The notes below the pieces were generated by a model. The model was not told the DNA's origin, made no database searches, and worked only from the letters and a program-made list of their open reading frames with translations. From Sphingobacterium sp. UBA7855 (GTDB taxonomy: Bacteria > Bacteroidota > Bacteroidia > Sphingobacteriales > Sphingobacteriaceae), in NCBI GenBank assembly GCA_002500745.1, contig DLST01000015.1, positions 121,090 through 185,089 of the forward strand: a stretch of 64,000 nucleotides of DNA, given 5' to 3'. The position numbers and the translations under genes were made by a program. Positions 50,852-60,751 of the stretch are shown one piece after another. Position 1 is the stretch's first letter. Every line of letters starts with the position of its first letter.

Positions 50852-53242
50852 TTATTTTATATTTAAGCGATCTTTCAGGTCTTGCCAAACTTTCGCAAAG
50901 CCCGTTTTCTTGCTTCCTTTGTCGCCGTAACCATAGCCGTAACCGTAGCCATAGCCATAACCACGGGCAAAGTCAACATCATTGACTACAGATGCAAGAT
51001 TCTTCAATTTGCCGTCTACATATAGCTCACGTGGCACTTGAAGTAAGCGCTTATCTAAATAATCTACGCGAGACACGTATAACGTTAAATCAGCATTATG
51101 TGCGATCAACAAGGTATCTGTTACTAAACTTACTGGTGCTGTATCCACCAATACATAGTCATAATGCTCACGAGCGTATTTAATTACATCGTCAAAGTGA
51201 CCATTCATCAATAATTCGGCAGGATTGGGTGCAATGTAACCGGAATAGACCACATCGAAATCATAGTTCCCAGGCTTTTTAATGATGATATTATCCACAT
51301 CCATATCCGGATTAATCAAAAATTGAGTAATACCCACATTTGTATGTTGCAAATGGGATAATCCCAAATAATCCAATACTTTAGGGCTTCTTATATCAGC
51401 ACCAATTAAAAGCACTTTTTTCCCTGACATGGATAGAATCTGAGAAAGATTGGTAGTTACGAAAGATTTTCCTTCCCCAGAGATTGTAGAAGTTACAAAA
51501 ACCACTTTAGAAGCCTCCTTATTTTCGGCTCCAAACATAAAACTCATGTTAGTGCGTAAAATACGAAATGCCTCTGCTAGTGACGACCGATCATTTAGGT
51601 GTACAATTGTATCTTCAGCTGTAGGTATCTCCCCTAAAACAGGTATACCAACAATATCTTCAATATCCTTTCGAGAATGAATCTTGTTATCCAATAAAAA
51701 TTTTATATAAAGAATTATTAAGGGTATAATAAACCCTAAAATCATCGCGCCCAATAGAACTATTGATTTTTTGGGAGAAACTGGGATTCTATTCGTATAT
51801 GAAGCGTCGATAATTTTTAAATTATCTGGAGTGGCCGCTGCTTTAACTTCGCTTTCTTCCCTCTTCTGTAGCAGCAAAAGATATAATGATTCTACAATTT
51901 GTTGCTGCCTAGAAATTTTCTTAAATCCTTGCTCCTGACTCGGAATAGAGCTAATCCGACCTTTAATCTCGTTGGATTTTTGCTGAAGACTATTCAATGC
52001 TAATCTAGTCACTCTTTGATAATTCTGTAAAGATTGACTAATATTTCTGTAACTTTCAATTATGTTTTCATTAAGAGCAACTACAGTCGGGTTCTTCTCT
52101 GATGCAGATTTCAAAAGATCATCTCGTTCCAGCACAAGTTGATTGTATGATCCTATAGCAGAGGTTATAGATAAATCCTGAAGTCCGATATTGGACGGTA
52201 GTAATTTTCCAACTTCTTGGGCTCTCATGTAATTGTTCATATGATCAACTAATCCCAATTGTGTACGATATTCTAGAAGCTTCTTATCATTTTCAGAAGC
52301 AGTATTTAAAAATACCCCAGCTTCTGTAGCCATATCGACCATCGAATTTGCTGATTTAAATTCTGCTGCTTGCGAATCTGCTCCAGAAAGATCCTTGGAA
52401 ATTAGAAGTAGACGTTTATTGATAAAATCAGATGTTGCACGTGTCATCCTAAGCTTATCATTTGTTAAATCTAAATTGTACTGATCAATTAAAGTGTTTA
52501 ATACTAATTCTGCTTTTTTACTAATAGTGGATAACATGGAAAAGTTAACCACATATGATTGAAGTTCCTTATTCGGTGTTATTAATATGGAAGCCAAAGC
52601 CGCGTCTATAGCTTGATCTGTAGTTATAAAAGCTACAGTATACTCATTATCAGGATTATACACACGATTAGCTTTACGTTCAAAAATAAAATCATTATTT
52701 CCTATTTTTAGAACTTTATTAAATAAACAATCTTTTTTAATTCCTGTCTTTACATCTGTTACTATAAAATGGTTATTATTTTTAAATTTTACTTCCATGT
52801 TTATCGCAACGGTATCTTGATCCCCATGAACTCTTACTGCGAAAGGCATGTCCTTTTCCAAAACCTCTGTTGAACGAATCTTACCTTTTGAAGCATAAAT
52901 CACATTCAAATGATGCTCATCAACTACTTTTCTCATTAATCGACGAGACAATAAAACATCAATTTGATCTGTAACGAATGCCGATCTACTTCCGCCGAAT
53001 CCGATACTATTTGTCAATTCTGCAATACCTGCTAACTCTCCTGCAGAAGCACTTTTTTCATCCTTTAATAAAATTTTAGCTGTTGTGCTATATACTTTCT
53101 CAGTATATCGCAGATATACAATTGATAACCCAGCGGCTATTGTAATTGATAAAACAAACCATTTCCAATAGAAAGCGTATTGTTCAAATACTTGCCTTAG
53201 ATTGATATCTTCAACTTCTTTATTTATATTTTCCTGTTGCAT
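50852..53242 (-). CDS. Wzc-like polysaccharide co-polymerase with BY-kinase domain
   Basis: The protein has 796 residues. A Wzz-type domain has a membrane helix at about 27-46, long coiled-coil periplasmic sequence (to about 480) and a second helix near 490-512 (KKSIVLLGAMILGFIIPLII). The cytoplasmic BY-kinase has Walker A STISGEGKS (585-593), Walker A' with VLLIGADIRSP (near 611-621) and Walker B with YVLVDTAP (near 696). The C-terminus carries a tyrosine cluster of six Tyr in a YG repeat (762-773), the autophosphorylation tail. It controls chain length and export of the polysaccharide with the Wza-like protein 4 bases upstream. Confidence 0.95.
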   Translation of the reverse strand: MQQENINKEVEDINLRQVFEQYAFYWKWFVLSITIAAGLSIVYLRYTEKVYSTTAKILLKDEKSASAGELAGIAELTNSIGFGGSRSAFVTDQIDVLLSRRLMRKVVDEHHLNVIYASKGKIRSTEVLEKDMPFAVRVHGDQDTVAINMEVKFKNNNHFIVTDVKTGIKKDCLFNKVLKIGNNDFIFERKANRVYNPDNEYTVAFITTDQAIDAALASILITPNKELQSYVVNFSMLSTISKKAELVLNTLIDQYNLDLTNDKLRMTRATSDFINKRLLLISKDLSGADSQAAEFKSANSMVDMATEAGVFLNTASENDKKLLEYRTQLGLVDHMNNYMRAQEVGKLLPSNIGLQDLSITSAIGSYNQLVLERDDLLKSASEKNPTVVALNENIIESYRNISQSLQNYQRVTRLALNSLQQKSNEIKGRISSIPSQEQGFKKISRQQQIVESLYLLLLQKREESEVKAAATPDNLKIIDASYTNRIPVSPKKSIVLLGAMILGFIIPLIILYIKFLLDNKIHSRKDIEDIVGIPVLGEIPTAEDTIVHLNDRSSLAEAFRILRTNMSFMFGAENKEASKVVFVTSTISGEGKSFVTTNLSQILSMSGKKVLLIGADIRSPKVLDYLGLSHLQHTNVGITQFLINPDMDVDNIIIKKPGNYDFDVVYSGYIAPNPAELLMNGHFDDVIKYAREHYDYVLVDTAPVSLVTDTLLIAHNADLTLYVSRVDYLDKRLLQVPRELYVDGKLKNLASVVNDVDFARGYGYGYGYGYGYGDKGSKKTGFAKVWQDLKDRLNIK

Positions 53243-53246
53243 AAGA

Positions 53247-54029
53247 TTAACGAGTCAGCACTGAAATAACTGTAATTAATAAACTAGCTATAGATATAAT
53301 TATATTGGAATTAGCTCCGAGTTTAGAGTTATTGATTTGTGCTCTATTCGGTTCAACGTATATAACATCATTTTGAGCCAAGTAATATACAGGAGAATTT
53401 AATACACTTTTTTGTGTTAAATCTAACCTATGAATTGATTTTTGACCATCTGCCTCACGAATAACCATAACGTTCTGCCTAACCCCTCTTATTGTCAAAT
53501 CTCCAGCCATTCCAAGCGCTTCTAATACTGTCACTCTCTCTGTAGGAACTATAAATGATCCAGGATGCGCTACCTCTCCCAATACGGAAATTCTAAAGTT
53601 ATTAAAATTTATATTTACCCCGGGATCTTTTATATACTGCGATAATTCGCTCCTAATTTTCTCTATAGCCTCAATTTTTGTCAAACCAGCTAAATGAACT
53701 TTCCCTAACATTGGCAATGTAATGTCACCATTATTATCAACTGTATAAGTTGGTCGCAATGCCATATCAACTTGCTGAGTTAGATTAGTTGTTGACATTG
53801 TACTTAATGGATTAAATGGAGCTGTAACTTTAGGATCGGCAGCAGTTACAACAATAGTTAAGATATCATTTGTTTGTATCTTCGGAATATATTGATCATA
53901 TAACGTGTTGAATTGTGTTGAGTCTTGCTGAAAATAGACCATATTCTTCCTAGATCCGCAAGAACTAAACAATACTATAAATCCAATAAATAGACTCATT
54001 AGTAATTTATGTTTTAAAATTAGATACAT
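53247..54029 (-). CDS. Wza-like polysaccharide export lipoprotein
   Basis: The protein has 260 residues. The lipoprotein signal ends VLFSSC (Cys near 24). Poly_export domain blocks follow: KIQTNDILTIVVTAADPKVT, DITLPMLGKVHLAGLTKIEA and ISVLGEVAHPGSFIVPTERV (SLBB repeat), then LAQNDVIYVEPNRAQIN. A C-terminal hydrophobic helix is present. Shorter than E. coli Wza but normal for Bacteroidota. It forms the outer-membrane export channel with the Wzc-like kinase. Confidence 0.95.
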   Translation of the reverse strand: MYLILKHKLLMSLFIGFIVLFSSCGSRKNMVYFQQDSTQFNTLYDQYIPKIQTNDILTIVVTAADPKVTAPFNPLSTMSTTNLTQQVDMALRPTYTVDNNGDITLPMLGKVHLAGLTKIEAIEKIRSELSQYIKDPGVNINFNNFRISVLGEVAHPGSFIVPTERVTVLEALGMAGDLTIRGVRQNVMVIREADGQKSIHRLDLTQKSVLNSPVYYLAQNDVIYVEPNRAQINNSKLGANSNIIISIASLLITVISVLTR

Positions 54030-54125
54030 GCAATATTAAATTTTTGATTATGATAACAAAAGTATATTTTTTATTTATAATAAGGCAACTTAAAACTTAA
54101 TTCAAATTGAATACATAAAAAACGA

Positions 54126-54545
54126 TTAACAGAAGTAATCTATTTCCCACACATAATCATCCTGAGAAGCATGACTTAACGGATAATCTGCATAAACTAA
54201 TAATTCACTTTCTGGTTCCAAAGCTCTAATAGCCACACAATGTCCTGGAGGAACATTTAATATTTTCATATCATCAACCTTTAACTCTTCGGTTAGTATG
54301 GGTAGGCTTTTTGATGGACTTTCCCAATTATCAATTTTAACAATTTTAAAAGAAAAACTCCCTGAAATAACATAAAACCATCTTTGTTCTATTCGATGTC
54401 CTCGCCACCCTCTCACTGAAATAGTATCCGAATTTTTAATGATATAAAAACGTTTCACACTAGTCATATCGAAATCATTGACATATCTAATCTCACCTCT
54501 GGAATCTTTCGAACGTCCACCTTTAATTGAAACAATCTCATTCAT
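54126..54545 (-). CDS. Cupin (WxcM/RmlC-like) sugar epimerase or isomerase-like protein
   Basis: The protein has 139 residues. A cupin barrel is suggested by GEIRYVNDFDMTSVKRFYII, RGWRGHRIEQRWFYVISGSF and ILNVPPGHCVAIRALEPESE. RGHRIEQRW takes the place of the first metal/His motif of RmlC-like and WxcM/FdtA proteins. It probably edits a dTDP- or other sugar at C3/C5, for a rare sugar in the polysaccharide. A precise reaction is not readable. It is 8 bases from the WecA-like gene. Confidence 0.7.
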   Translation of the reverse strand: MNEIVSIKGGRSKDSRGEIRYVNDFDMTSVKRFYIIKNSDTISVRGWRGHRIEQRWFYVISGSFSFKIVKIDNWESPSKSLPILTEELKVDDMKILNVPPGHCVAIRALEPESELLVYADYPLSHASQDDYVWEIDYFC

Positions 54546-54553
54546 ATATTAAA

Positions 54554-55513
54554 CTATTTAATTTTAAATTTTCTCACCACTAGTGCTCTCGAAATCAGAT
54601 AAATAACACTAATTACGATAATCAAGACGATACTAAATACATATTGGCTCCTAACATCTTTGTTAGAAAATATTATACAATAATAGCCTATAATAAGTTG
54701 AATAAATGCATAGAAAAACGAGATAGCCAATTTGTTTAAATTTGCTTCATTTCCCAAATATTGATATAAATGTGAACGGTGAGCTTCAAAAATATTTTCT
54801 TTTTTATATAATCTACTAATTATTGTCCAAAACGTATCTACACCATATACAATTAAAAATAATATATATATTATTTTTTGAGTTTTTATAATTAATAAAG
54901 CTATACCAAATATCAAAATATATGCTATCGCGACAGAACCGACATCCCCCGCAAAACATCGAGCTTGCTTCCTAAAATTAAAGAAAAGAAATACAATTAA
55001 ACCTAATGAAGTAAATATTAAAAAATTTGGATCTATAAAATTTTCTTGTCTATTAACGAGGAATAATAAAAAAGTGATAGAAAGACTATAAAGACCGGTA
55101 ATACCATTTATACCATCCATAAAATTATAAGCGTTTATTACTCCTACAACCACTATAAATGTTATAAAAAGATAAAACCATGGCATAACAAACAATTGTA
55201 GTTGATAGGCCATCAATAATACACCACAAAAATGAACTAGCAATCTAATTCTATTAGATAATGTATAAATATCATCTAAGAAAGATACTAATGTCATAAT
55301 GGTTAATCCGATGAAAAACCAATAATATTGAAAACCTGAATTAAAAAAATAAATAAGGGTACCAAAATAGAATATAATCCCGCCCCCCCTAAGAGTTATC
55401 TTTGTATGAGATGACCTTTCATTAGGTTTGTCGATGATATTGAAACGTGACGCGAGCCTAAAGTAAACCAATTCTAGAACTAAAAGGCTAATTAAAACAT
55501 ATAAATAAGTCAT
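54554..55513 (-). CDS. WecA/MraY-family glycan-initiating phosphosugar transferase
   Basis: The protein has 319 residues and about ten membrane helices. Motifs of the family are IIDKPNERSSHTKITLRGGG near 25-46, SFLDDIYTLSNRIRLLVHF, NAYNFMDGINGITGLYSLS and CFAGDVGSVAIAYIL, then IFEAHRSHLYQYLGNEAN. It transfers a sugar-phosphate to undecaprenyl phosphate and starts the repeat unit. It overlaps the epimerase gene by 4 bases, which are translated together. Confidence 0.94.
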   Translation of the reverse strand: MTYLYVLISLLVLELVYFRLASRFNIIDKPNERSSHTKITLRGGGIIFYFGTLIYFFNSGFQYYWFFIGLTIMTLVSFLDDIYTLSNRIRLLVHFCGVLLMAYQLQLFVMPWFYLFITFIVVVGVINAYNFMDGINGITGLYSLSITFLLFLVNRQENFIDPNFLIFTSLGLIVFLFFNFRKQARCFAGDVGSVAIAYILIFGIALLIIKTQKIIYILFLIVYGVDTFWTIISRLYKKENIFEAHRSHLYQYLGNEANLNKLAISFFYAFIQLIIGYYCIIFSNKDVRSQYVFSIVLIIVISVIYLISRALVVRKFKIK

Positions 55514-56418
55514 TTATTATAAGATTTCGAAAATGATTCAATAGTGATTTCCAGTCCTTCTTCTGCAGTAAAGGGTAGCTTTTCAATATTTAGAACACTT
55601 TTAAGTTTTTCATTTGATACTAACAAGTTAGACGTAAGTTTTTTAATACGTTTTGTATTAAATGGACTACCCAATATATCTCCCACTTTTCCTAATGATC
55701 TAATCAATACCTTCGGAAGCGCAATCGTTAAAGTTCTCTTGCCTGTCACCTTTTTCATTAAATAGATTAACTGTTTAGTTGAAACATATTCATCGTCTGC
55801 AACATTATATATTCCTGTCGAAATTAGATGCTGATTTTCTATTATCTGTTTAATAAAGAAGGACAAATTTCCGGTCGAAATAAAAGATCGCTTATTATCA
55901 AAAGCTGAAAGCGGATAAGGTATTCCTTTAGCAATAAATTTATACAATAGTCCTAAATTACCCTTATCTCCAACGCCATGAACCATTGGAGGCCTAAGAA
56001 TAATTAATTTTTTATCAAAAGGAAGTTTCTGCTCCATTAACCATTCCTCAGCAGCTCTTTTACTTTTTCCATACCAAGAGATAGGATTGCAAACACTATC
56101 TTCACGCAATGGTGAATCTGATTGAAACTCTTCCACTGCTGCCAAAGAACTAATGTGAATAAATAAGCCAGCCTTAGAATTTTTAAACCCATCGAATAAA
56201 TATTTTACAAGTTCGAAATTCGCAAAATAAAAATCATTCTCACAAGCGTTACCGCTATGATCATGCGCCTTACCAACGAGATTAATTATTATCTCAGGAT
56301 TGCTCAATTGTAATTTCTCCCTCCAATCTATGTCACGAAGAGAATGTTCAGAGCAATTTCTTAAACTATCTAAAAGATGTTTGCCAATAAAACCGGAACC
56401 GCCAAAAACTGCAATCAT
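55510..56418 (-). CDS. NAD-dependent nucleotide-sugar epimerase (SDR)
   Basis: The protein has 302 residues. The NAD loop is MIAVFGGSGFIGKHLLDSL; the catalytic pair lies in ISWYGKSKRAAEEWL (YxxxK), with HISSLAAVEEFQ before it and LRPPMVHGVGDKGNLGLLYK after. It works as a 4-epimerase or reductase on a sugar carried by a nucleotide or lipid. The neighbouring WecA-like transferase suggests the GNE/WbpP-like pairing for initiating sugars. Confidence 0.88.
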   Translation of the reverse strand: MIAVFGGSGFIGKHLLDSLRNCSEHSLRDIDWREKLQLSNPEIIINLVGKAHDHSGNACENDFYFANFELVKYLFDGFKNSKAGLFIHISSLAAVEEFQSDSPLREDSVCNPISWYGKSKRAAEEWLMEQKLPFDKKLIILRPPMVHGVGDKGNLGLLYKFIAKGIPYPLSAFDNKRSFISTGNLSFFIKQIIENQHLISTGIYNVADDEYVSTKQLIYLMKKVTGKRTLTIALPKVLIRSLGKVGDILGSPFNTKRIKKLTSNLLVSNEKLKSVLNIEKLPFTAEEGLEITIESFSKSYNK

Positions 56419-56423
56419 ATCCT

Positions 56424-57587
56424 TTATTTTTTGTTAATCAACTTTTTATACAACTCAATTTGTGAATCCCAAATTTTTTCGCATCTAAAATTCTGTTCGG
56501 CCCAGATTCTACCATTATTACCATGATTCAATCTCAAATCTTCATCATTTGAATAGCACAACAACTTTTCTTTTAATTCCAAATCATTGTTCACTAAAAA
56601 ACCATTATAATTGTTTTTAACCGCATCCATACATCCAGGAATATTTGAGGCTATAACAGGAATCTCCATGCTCGCAGCTTCTATTAATATATTACCAAAA
56701 CCTTCGCGCTTAGAATACAAAACAAGCACATCTATAATCTCATAAACATCTTTGATATTTTGTTGATATGGTATGATTATCACACTATCATGATATTCTA
56801 ACTCTTGCTTCAATTCAAGTGGTATAGAATCTTCAAGTTCAAATTCACCAACCAACAGTAACTTTACATTTTGAAATTTTTTATTAACATCCTTAAACAT
56901 GGTAAAGAGTTCAGGAATTCCTTTGTCATTATTAATTCTTCCTACATAAGAGAAAACAACATCATTCTTACCAATCTTAAATTTTCTCCTTAGATTTTCT
57001 CTTTCAAAAGCTGAGAAGACTCTTTTGAATTTATTTACATTAACCCCATTACTACTTCCTCTTTCGAGCACAACAGCTTTTTCTCGTTTCAAGATTTTAT
57101 TTGTGATAGCATGATCTTTCAAAGAAGGGCTTATAGGTATTACTATGTCTGCCAAAGTACACGTAAAAGTTTCCATAGCTCTGACTAATTTCCTCTTAAA
57201 ACCAGATAATGTCTCAGACCTCAATCCCCTTAATGTAAATATTAAAGGGGAGAATCCTATTATTCGAGCAGATAAACAAACTAAGAATCCTGCCTTAGGA
57301 GTACCAGCATTGATTACATCTGGATTTATTTTCCTAATAATTTTTATCAGTCGAAAAACTGCTTTGAGGTCATTTATAATACTAATTTCACGCTGAAATG
57401 GGAAAGAAATTAGATTTGCCTCTTCACGCAAGCATAAATTTTCAATTTCCTTCCCAGGTGCAGATAAAACATGCACTTCAAAACCTTTATTTCTCAAATA
57501 GATAAGTTGTCCCTCTAAAAACTTAGCCCCTAGAGAATGTGTACATGTCAAAATAATCTTAATTCTACTAGACATCAAAAAGTGCAT
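56424..57587 (-). CDS. GT4-family glycosyltransferase
   Basis: The protein has 387 residues. GT-B fold: N-terminal Rossmann domain with IKIILTCTHSLGAKFLEGQL and INAGTPKAGFLVCLSARI; C-terminal domain with VFSYVGRINNDKGIPELFTM and the E-x7-E region SKREGFGNILIEAASMEIPV. The start at 57587 overlaps the stop of the upstream gene in TAATG, favouring it over the ATG at 57575. It adds a sugar to the growing unit on the inner leaflet. Confidence 0.92.
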   Translation of the reverse strand: MHFLMSSRIKIILTCTHSLGAKFLEGQLIYLRNKGFEVHVLSAPGKEIENLCLREEANLISFPFQREISIINDLKAVFRLIKIIRKINPDVINAGTPKAGFLVCLSARIIGFSPLIFTLRGLRSETLSGFKRKLVRAMETFTCTLADIVIPISPSLKDHAITNKILKREKAVVLERGSSNGVNVNKFKRVFSAFERENLRRKFKIGKNDVVFSYVGRINNDKGIPELFTMFKDVNKKFQNVKLLLVGEFELEDSIPLELKQELEYHDSVIIIPYQQNIKDVYEIIDVLVLYSKREGFGNILIEAASMEIPVIASNIPGCMDAVKNNYNGFLVNNDLELKEKLLCYSNDEDLRLNHGNNGRIWAEQNFRCEKIWDSQIELYKKLINKK

Positions 57588-58489
57588 TATTTATTACCTA
57601 CTAAACCCTTCCTTTTTGTTCTCATAAGGTATAAAAAAAGTATTATACCAAATGGAAGACTAATTGTTATCAAAAATGGATTCAAATCCTTGCAATACGG
57701 ATTCCTTTTTAAAAAAATACATAAACTAACATAATGCATACAATTTTTAAACCTTTCAATAAAAAATTTTGACAATCTGATAACCTCTTTTCGATAAAAA
57801 AGAAAAGAATGTGCTGATTTCTTATATTGCAAAAATTTATTTTGTGATAACCCGTCAGGCAAATATTCTGCAATACATAAAACTTTATTATATAACATTA
57901 AGTAATATTTCTGATCAATTAGCCGATATAGGTAACTGGGAGCAGGAAATTTTTCACCGTTTATATTTGGATAAGGGGGAAATTCTTTGATAACGGCAGT
58001 TCTATAGACAAATTTTTTATCCCCTTTTATATGATATTTGTATTCAAAATCAGAAAATCTCGATTTATTTAAATCTTTAGGAAAACTCGTTCCAATAATT
58101 TCGCCATTGCTATACGAATCCAGTCCGACAATTCCCGCAATTTCATTTTTATCATAAATATTATCCCAAGCATTTTTAATAAAATCAATTGCATCATTAG
58201 TTAGATAATCATCGGAATCTACACATGTACACAGCTCTGTATTAATTATAGAATGGGCGAAATTTAGAGACTCCATTTTACCTTTATTTTCATGATAATG
58301 ATACTCAATGTCTAATAGCCCTTCTAAAATCCACTTTTGTACCAATTTTCGCGTTTCATCCGTTGAGCCGTCGTCTACAATTAACCATATAAAAGATTTA
58401 TTAGTTTGATTAATCAGGCTTTCATAAAGCCGCCCAAGGCAATATCCCCTATTATATGTAGGAGTATAGACTGTAATAAACTTATGCAT
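57587..58489 (-). CDS. GT2-family glycosyltransferase
   Basis: The protein has 300 residues. GT-A motifs: FITVYTPTYNRGYCLGRLYE, WLIVDDGSTDETRKLV and LCTCVDSDDYLTNDAI (the DxD site). Near the C-terminus is a hydrophobic stretch (ITISLPFGIILFLYL), so it may bind the membrane. It overlaps the GT4 gene upstream by 8 bases and the one downstream by 1. Confidence 0.92.
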   Translation of the reverse strand: MHKFITVYTPTYNRGYCLGRLYESLINQTNKSFIWLIVDDGSTDETRKLVQKWILEGLLDIEYHYHENKGKMESLNFAHSIINTELCTCVDSDDYLTNDAIDFIKNAWDNIYDKNEIAGIVGLDSYSNGEIIGTSFPKDLNKSRFSDFEYKYHIKGDKKFVYRTAVIKEFPPYPNINGEKFPAPSYLYRLIDQKYYLMLYNKVLCIAEYLPDGLSQNKFLQYKKSAHSFLFYRKEVIRLSKFFIERFKNCMHYVSLCIFLKRNPYCKDLNPFLITISLPFGIILFLYLMRTKRKGLVGNK

Positions 58490-59669
58490 GCTTTACAACT
58501 TTCAAAATATTTCTAAAATCATTTAATTGGCTCTCTTCTGTAAATCCATATTTTACCAATTCATAGCAATTTTTGGATATAAAACTATACTTATCTTTAT
58601 TATAGTATAAATCTAAAACAGCATTTACATACTCATCAATGTTATTATGGTTAACTAAATAGCCTGTAAAATCATTTAGAACGTAGTCCAACATTCCACC
58701 AACTGGGTTTCCAATAACAGGTTTTCCAAATGCCATAGCTTCCATCACAACACGCGGTAAGCCTTCAGTATCTGAAGGATGTAATAGAATATCCATTTCA
58801 TTAAAATATTTCAATACATCATTTTGATTGAGAATAATTTCCACCTCATTTTCTAAATCGTTATTTTGAATGAAATCTAATACAGATAAATAGAATTTCT
58901 GAGACTCTTCTCCCTTATAAACTATTCCAACCATTTTTAGCTTAAAATGAATTTTTCTAGACTTTAACGTTTTTGCTATCTGTAACATTAATAATTGCCC
59001 TTTAGATTCCAAAAATCCTCCACAATGCAATAGTACAAGCTCACCGCTATCGATATAAGAATGAGTTTTTTCACCATACATATTCATATGTTTTAATCGA
59101 ATTTCATCGATCACATTTAAGTTTATAGCATTATGGCATACAAATATGTCTTTTAATTTAGCAAAGCCTCCTGCAAATATAGCGTGACGCGTAGCTTGTG
59201 AAACTGCGGCGAACAAATCGACTTTTTTTCGGTATAGAATTTTCCGAAAATAAGATACAGATTGAGGAAGGAACCATCCTCTCGCAAAGAAAAGAATCTT
59301 ATAATGTTTCGATTTATTTAAAAGCGATAAGGTTTTAGAATTATTGACCACAATTAAATCAGCTTGAAATTCTCTAATATAGTTAGCGATCACTTTTTTT
59401 TCATTCCTCGATATAAAGAAATACTTTAGATAGTTTGTAAATTTTTCAAACGGATTTCCACTTGAAAGTATTATAGGACTATTTCGCTTATTTACAATCC
59501 TATAGTCCAGTCTTAAATTATTCAGTTCCCCGATAAAAGGCTTACAAGACCCCCATAAATCAACTACTAGAACATCTTCGCCGTCATTTTTCAACCTATT
59601 AGCAAGTTCTAAAGTACTTTTCCTCGCTCCTCCAAAATTTTGAACTGCCTCTAAAAATAATATTTTCAT
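58482..59669 (-). CDS. GT4-family glycosyltransferase
   Basis: The protein has 395 residues. It opens MKILFLEAVQNFGGARKSTL, typical of the first GT-B loop, and shows LVLLHCGGFLESKGQLLMLQ, MDILLHPSDTEGLPRVVMEA (E-x7-E) and KPVIGNPVGGMLDYVLND. It overlaps the beta-helix gene by 4 bases. Substrate unknown. Confidence 0.92.
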   Translation of the reverse strand: MKILFLEAVQNFGGARKSTLELANRLKNDGEDVLVVDLWGSCKPFIGELNNLRLDYRIVNKRNSPIILSSGNPFEKFTNYLKYFFISRNEKKVIANYIREFQADLIVVNNSKTLSLLNKSKHYKILFFARGWFLPQSVSYFRKILYRKKVDLFAAVSQATRHAIFAGGFAKLKDIFVCHNAINLNVIDEIRLKHMNMYGEKTHSYIDSGELVLLHCGGFLESKGQLLMLQIAKTLKSRKIHFKLKMVGIVYKGEESQKFYLSVLDFIQNNDLENEVEIILNQNDVLKYFNEMDILLHPSDTEGLPRVVMEAMAFGKPVIGNPVGGMLDYVLNDFTGYLVNHNNIDEYVNAVLDLYYNKDKYSFISKNCYELVKYGFTEESQLNDFRNILKVVKHA

Positions 59670-60751
59670 TTTACAATAAAGCTTTTATTAATCTTTATAT
59701 TATTCATCAACATTTCCTTAGGAAAATCCACAGATTGAAGTGTTTTATAGAAATCTCCTCTTAAATCTACTGAATGGCTTTGTCCAGAGAAATTTCTAAA
59801 TTTAGCCTTTCTATTATTCGCGGAATAAAAATTGTTAATTGTTATTGTTCCCGAAATATTTTCCCGGTATCTACTAAAATTACCTTTCGTCAAAATAAAA
59901 GCTAAACCAATATCGGAACGTATGTCTTTCAGACCGTCGATATTAATAGAGAATCTATTTCTACTTCCAGAATATAATCCCGTTGAGATAACCACACCAT
60001 ATCCTTTATTATTTTCTGTATTTATATTTACTAGATTTATATTCTTTAATAGATAATTAGAACTATTTGGCTCTATGTCTATTCCAGCTTCGGGACTTTG
60101 TCCACCAGTATTTTTTATATAAACATCTTTAATTAAAACATTATTAGCTGAGGTGATTGAAATACCATTCCTTCTGGAGTCAGAGATAACTCCTCCCAAA
60201 ATGGTAACATTTTCAACATTTTTACCATCCTTATTTCCCAAGTAAATCCCATCCCCCCAACAAGATTCTATATTAGGCTGTTGTATAAATATATTGGAAC
60301 TTTTAATAATTGAAAGTCCCATTCCCCATTGTCCAGATGAAGAGAGGTGATAATGTTTATCACCTTGAATTTTTGGAAAATATACTTTCACATTACTTAC
60401 ATTATAAATTTCTAAGATGGAATATCTTTCTAAGTTATTACCAATTAAGACTAACTTACTATTGGGCTGAAATAGCACTTTTTGATTAGACCTAAGTTTT
60501 ATACCATTTGAATTCACTAGGATAGGAAAATTTGGCATGCAAACAATTAAATTTTCATCTAATCCTTTTTGTAAATATTTTGTATAGTCTTTATCTCCAC
60601 TTATAGAATAACCTTTAGGCAAGTAGGACGATAAATCAATAGCTTGGCTAAATTCATTCTTTTTAATGGTTTCAAAATCATCTAATCGGACCTGAGATTT
60701 TAAAATAAATGACCATACAGTAAAAAATAAAATTAAAATATACCTCATCAC
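59666..60751 (-). CDS. Secreted right-handed beta-helix protein
   Basis: The protein has 361 residues. A signal peptide (MMRYILILFFTVWSFILKSQ) is followed by repeated short strands with Asn/Ile ladders (KSSNIFIQQPNIESCWGDGI, ENVTILGGVISDSRRNGISI, ANNVLIKDVYIKNTGGQSPE), as in pectate-lyase/parallel beta-helix folds. In capsule loci such proteins act as polysaccharide lyases, epimerases or trimming enzymes. It overlaps genes on both sides by 4 bases. No lyase catalytic residue set is certain. Confidence 0.8.
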   Translation of the reverse strand: MMRYILILFFTVWSFILKSQVRLDDFETIKKNEFSQAIDLSSYLPKGYSISGDKDYTKYLQKGLDENLIVCMPNFPILVNSNGIKLRSNQKVLFQPNSKLVLIGNNLERYSILEIYNVSNVKVYFPKIQGDKHYHLSSSGQWGMGLSIIKSSNIFIQQPNIESCWGDGIYLGNKDGKNVENVTILGGVISDSRRNGISITSANNVLIKDVYIKNTGGQSPEAGIDIEPNSSNYLLKNINLVNINTENNKGYGVVISTGLYSGSRNRFSINIDGLKDIRSDIGLAFILTKGNFSRYRENISGTITINNFYSANNRKAKFRNFSGQSHSVDLRGDFYKTLQSVDFPKEMLMNNIKINKSFIVK

